A DNA stretch of 42,120 nt from contig JAEMSV010000030.1 of assembly GCA_016462625.1 (NCBI GenBank), positions 1-42,120 on the forward strand. The letters are read 5' to 3'. The notes beneath the pieces were generated by a model that did no database searches, was not told where the DNA came from, and was given only the letters and a program-made list of their open reading frames with translations. The position numbers and the translations under genes are program-made. Source of the DNA: Solirubrobacteraceae bacterium. Lineage in GTDB: Bacteria; Actinomycetota; Thermoleophilia; Solirubrobacterales; Solirubrobacteraceae. Shown here in pieces: positions 41,186 to 42,120 of this stretch (the first letter of the stretch is position 1; every line of letters starts with the position of its first letter).

Positions 41186-42120
41186 GTGGCCGACCGACTG
41201 CAAGCACCCCGAGGGACCTACGACGTTCTCCCCGACGATCACGCCGCACGCGCCCCTGTTCTGCGCGTCGCCGCGAAGCTTCTCGAGCGGGCCGGGTACC
41301 GCCGGATCGAGACCCCGGTGTTCGAGCAGACCGAGCTGTTCTCGCGCGGGGTCGGGGCGTCGACCGACATCGTGCAGAAGGAGATGTACACCTTCGAGGA
41401 CGGCGGCGGCCGGTCGTTGACGCTGCGCCCCGAAGGGACCGCGTCGATCTGCCGGTCCTACCTCGAGCACGGCATGCAGAAGCTGCCGCAGCCGGTGAAG
41501 CTCTGGTACCACGGGCCCTTCTTCCGGTACGAGCGCGCGCAGGCCGGCCGCTATCGCCAGTTCTGGCAGATCGGCGCGGAGGCGATCGGCAGCGACGCGC
41601 CGGCGCTCGACGCCGAGTCGATCGTCCTGCTGGCGACGATCCTGGAAGAGCTGGAGGTCGGTCGCCTGCGGCTGCGGCTCGGGTCCCTCGGCAGCCCGGA
41701 GACGCGTGTCGCCTACCGCGAGGAGCTGCAGGCGCATCTGCGCGCGCACGCCGACCAGCTCAGCGACGAGGTCCGCAACCGGATCGACCTCAACCCGCTC
41801 CGCGCCTTCGACAGCGATCACCCCGGGACGCAGGACGTCATGAAGAGCGCGCCGCGCCTGCTGGAGCGCCTGAGCACCGAGGACGCCGAGCACTTCGCCG
41901 AGGTCCGCGGGCTGCTCGATGCCGTCGAGCTGCCCTACGAGGTCGACCCCACGCTCGTGCGCGGGCTGGACTACTACGCGCGGACCGTGTTCGAGTTCAC
42001 GAGCGACGACCTCGGCGCGCAGAGCGGCGTCGGCGGCGGCGGGCGCTACGACGGCGTGATCGCCCAGCTGGGCGGGGCGGCGACCCCGGCGGTCGGCTGG
42101 GCGGCGGGGGTGGAGCGCAT
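41186..42120 (+). CDS. hisS: Histidyl-tRNA synthetase, partial (3' end outside window)
   Basis: The first 311 codons are present; the gene runs off the right edge. It starts VADRLQAPRGTYDVLPDDHA. Class II motif 1 is ETPVFEQTELF, motif 2 is GPFFRYERAQAGRYRQFWQIG, and the histidine-binding blocks are LVRGLDYYARTVFEF and GVGGGGRYDGV, followed by AVGWAAGVERI. It charges tRNA-His with histidine in the cytoplasm. GTG 41186 is chosen because the frame opens there with the family's usual N-terminus and a -10-like hexamer precedes it. Confidence 0.95.
   Translation, partial: MADRLQAPRGTYDVLPDDHAARAPVLRVAAKLLERAGYRRIETPVFEQTELFSRGVGASTDIVQKEMYTFEDGGGRSLTLRPEGTASICRSYLEHGMQKLPQPVKLWYHGPFFRYERAQAGRYRQFWQIGAEAIGSDAPALDAESIVLLATILEELEVGRLRLRLGSLGSPETRVAYREELQAHLRAHADQLSDEVRNRIDLNPLRAFDSDHPGTQDVMKSAPRLLERLSTEDAEHFAEVRGLLDAVELPYEVDPTLVRGLDYYARTVFEFTSDDLGAQSGVGGGGRYDGVIAQLGGAATPAVGWAAGVER

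Overview
The window is a gene-dense, very GC-rich chromosomal segment of an actinobacterium. Gene content fits the Thermoleophilia (Solirubrobacterales-like) best: DUF6325/SHOCT pairs, LIP-family secretory lipases, a GAP/Sap-type membrane protein, a CASTOR/POLLUX-type channel, HrpA, an MpaB-type oxygenase and many leaderless-looking genes. The assignment comes from gene families and base composition only. I see no transposase, phage gene, CRISPR array or rRNA. One tRNA gene is present.

Layout. 1-4750: DUF6325 and SHOCT genes (minus), a GAP-family membrane protein, a secreted endonuclease/exonuclease/phosphatase protein, an FprA-type ferredoxin-NADP reductase, a small SHOCT membrane protein and an ABM monooxygenase. 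4751-15272: a secreted-hydrolase region. It holds two paralogous LIP-family lipases (5155-6378 and 8936-10252), the second translationally coupled to an acyl-CoA ligase; a PucR-type regulator divergent from the ligase; a secreted CocE-type hydrolase; a seven-repeat FG-GAP propeller protein; and a diguanylate cyclase. 15359-20093: an AglEFGK-like sugar ABC importer operon whose first permease carries an Ig-like domain in an external loop. 20086-23946: hrpA, convergent with the importer. 24019-25748: an NfeD-like and flotillin pair. 25745-29969: a thioesterase, an alkyldihydroxyacetonephosphate-synthase-like flavoenzyme and, divergently, a GlpD-like dehydrogenase coupled to a TetR regulator; this looks like a glycerophosphate or ether-lipid module. 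30005-33693: a CASTOR/POLLUX channel followed by a GIDE-domain protein fused to a secreted repeat domain. 33697-35654: an ABM protein, a cyclic-nucleotide-binding protein, an MpaB-type oxygenase and tRNA-Met. 35731-40742: a secreted protein coupled to glutamate formimidoyltransferase, membrane proteins, an MBL-fold hydrolase, an RDD protein and a trypsin-like protease. 41186 to the end: hisS, cut by the window edge.

The most unusual element is the 443-bp gap before hisS. It holds two oppositely oriented copies of a ~170-bp palindromic repeat (40765-40931 and 40979-41155). Internal blocks are identical between copies, while the long flanking stems differ in sequence but remain self-complementary, including three compensatory double changes in one 16-bp stem. 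That is the signature of a structured RNA or a hairpin-dependent mobile element. Other notable signals are a window-wide pattern of TANNNT hexamers 6-10 nt upstream of start codons without Shine-Dalgarno sequences (leaderless transcripts), palindromic operators in three divergent regulatory gaps, a 14-codon upstream ORF coupled to a 60-aa protein, and two unusual domain fusions.
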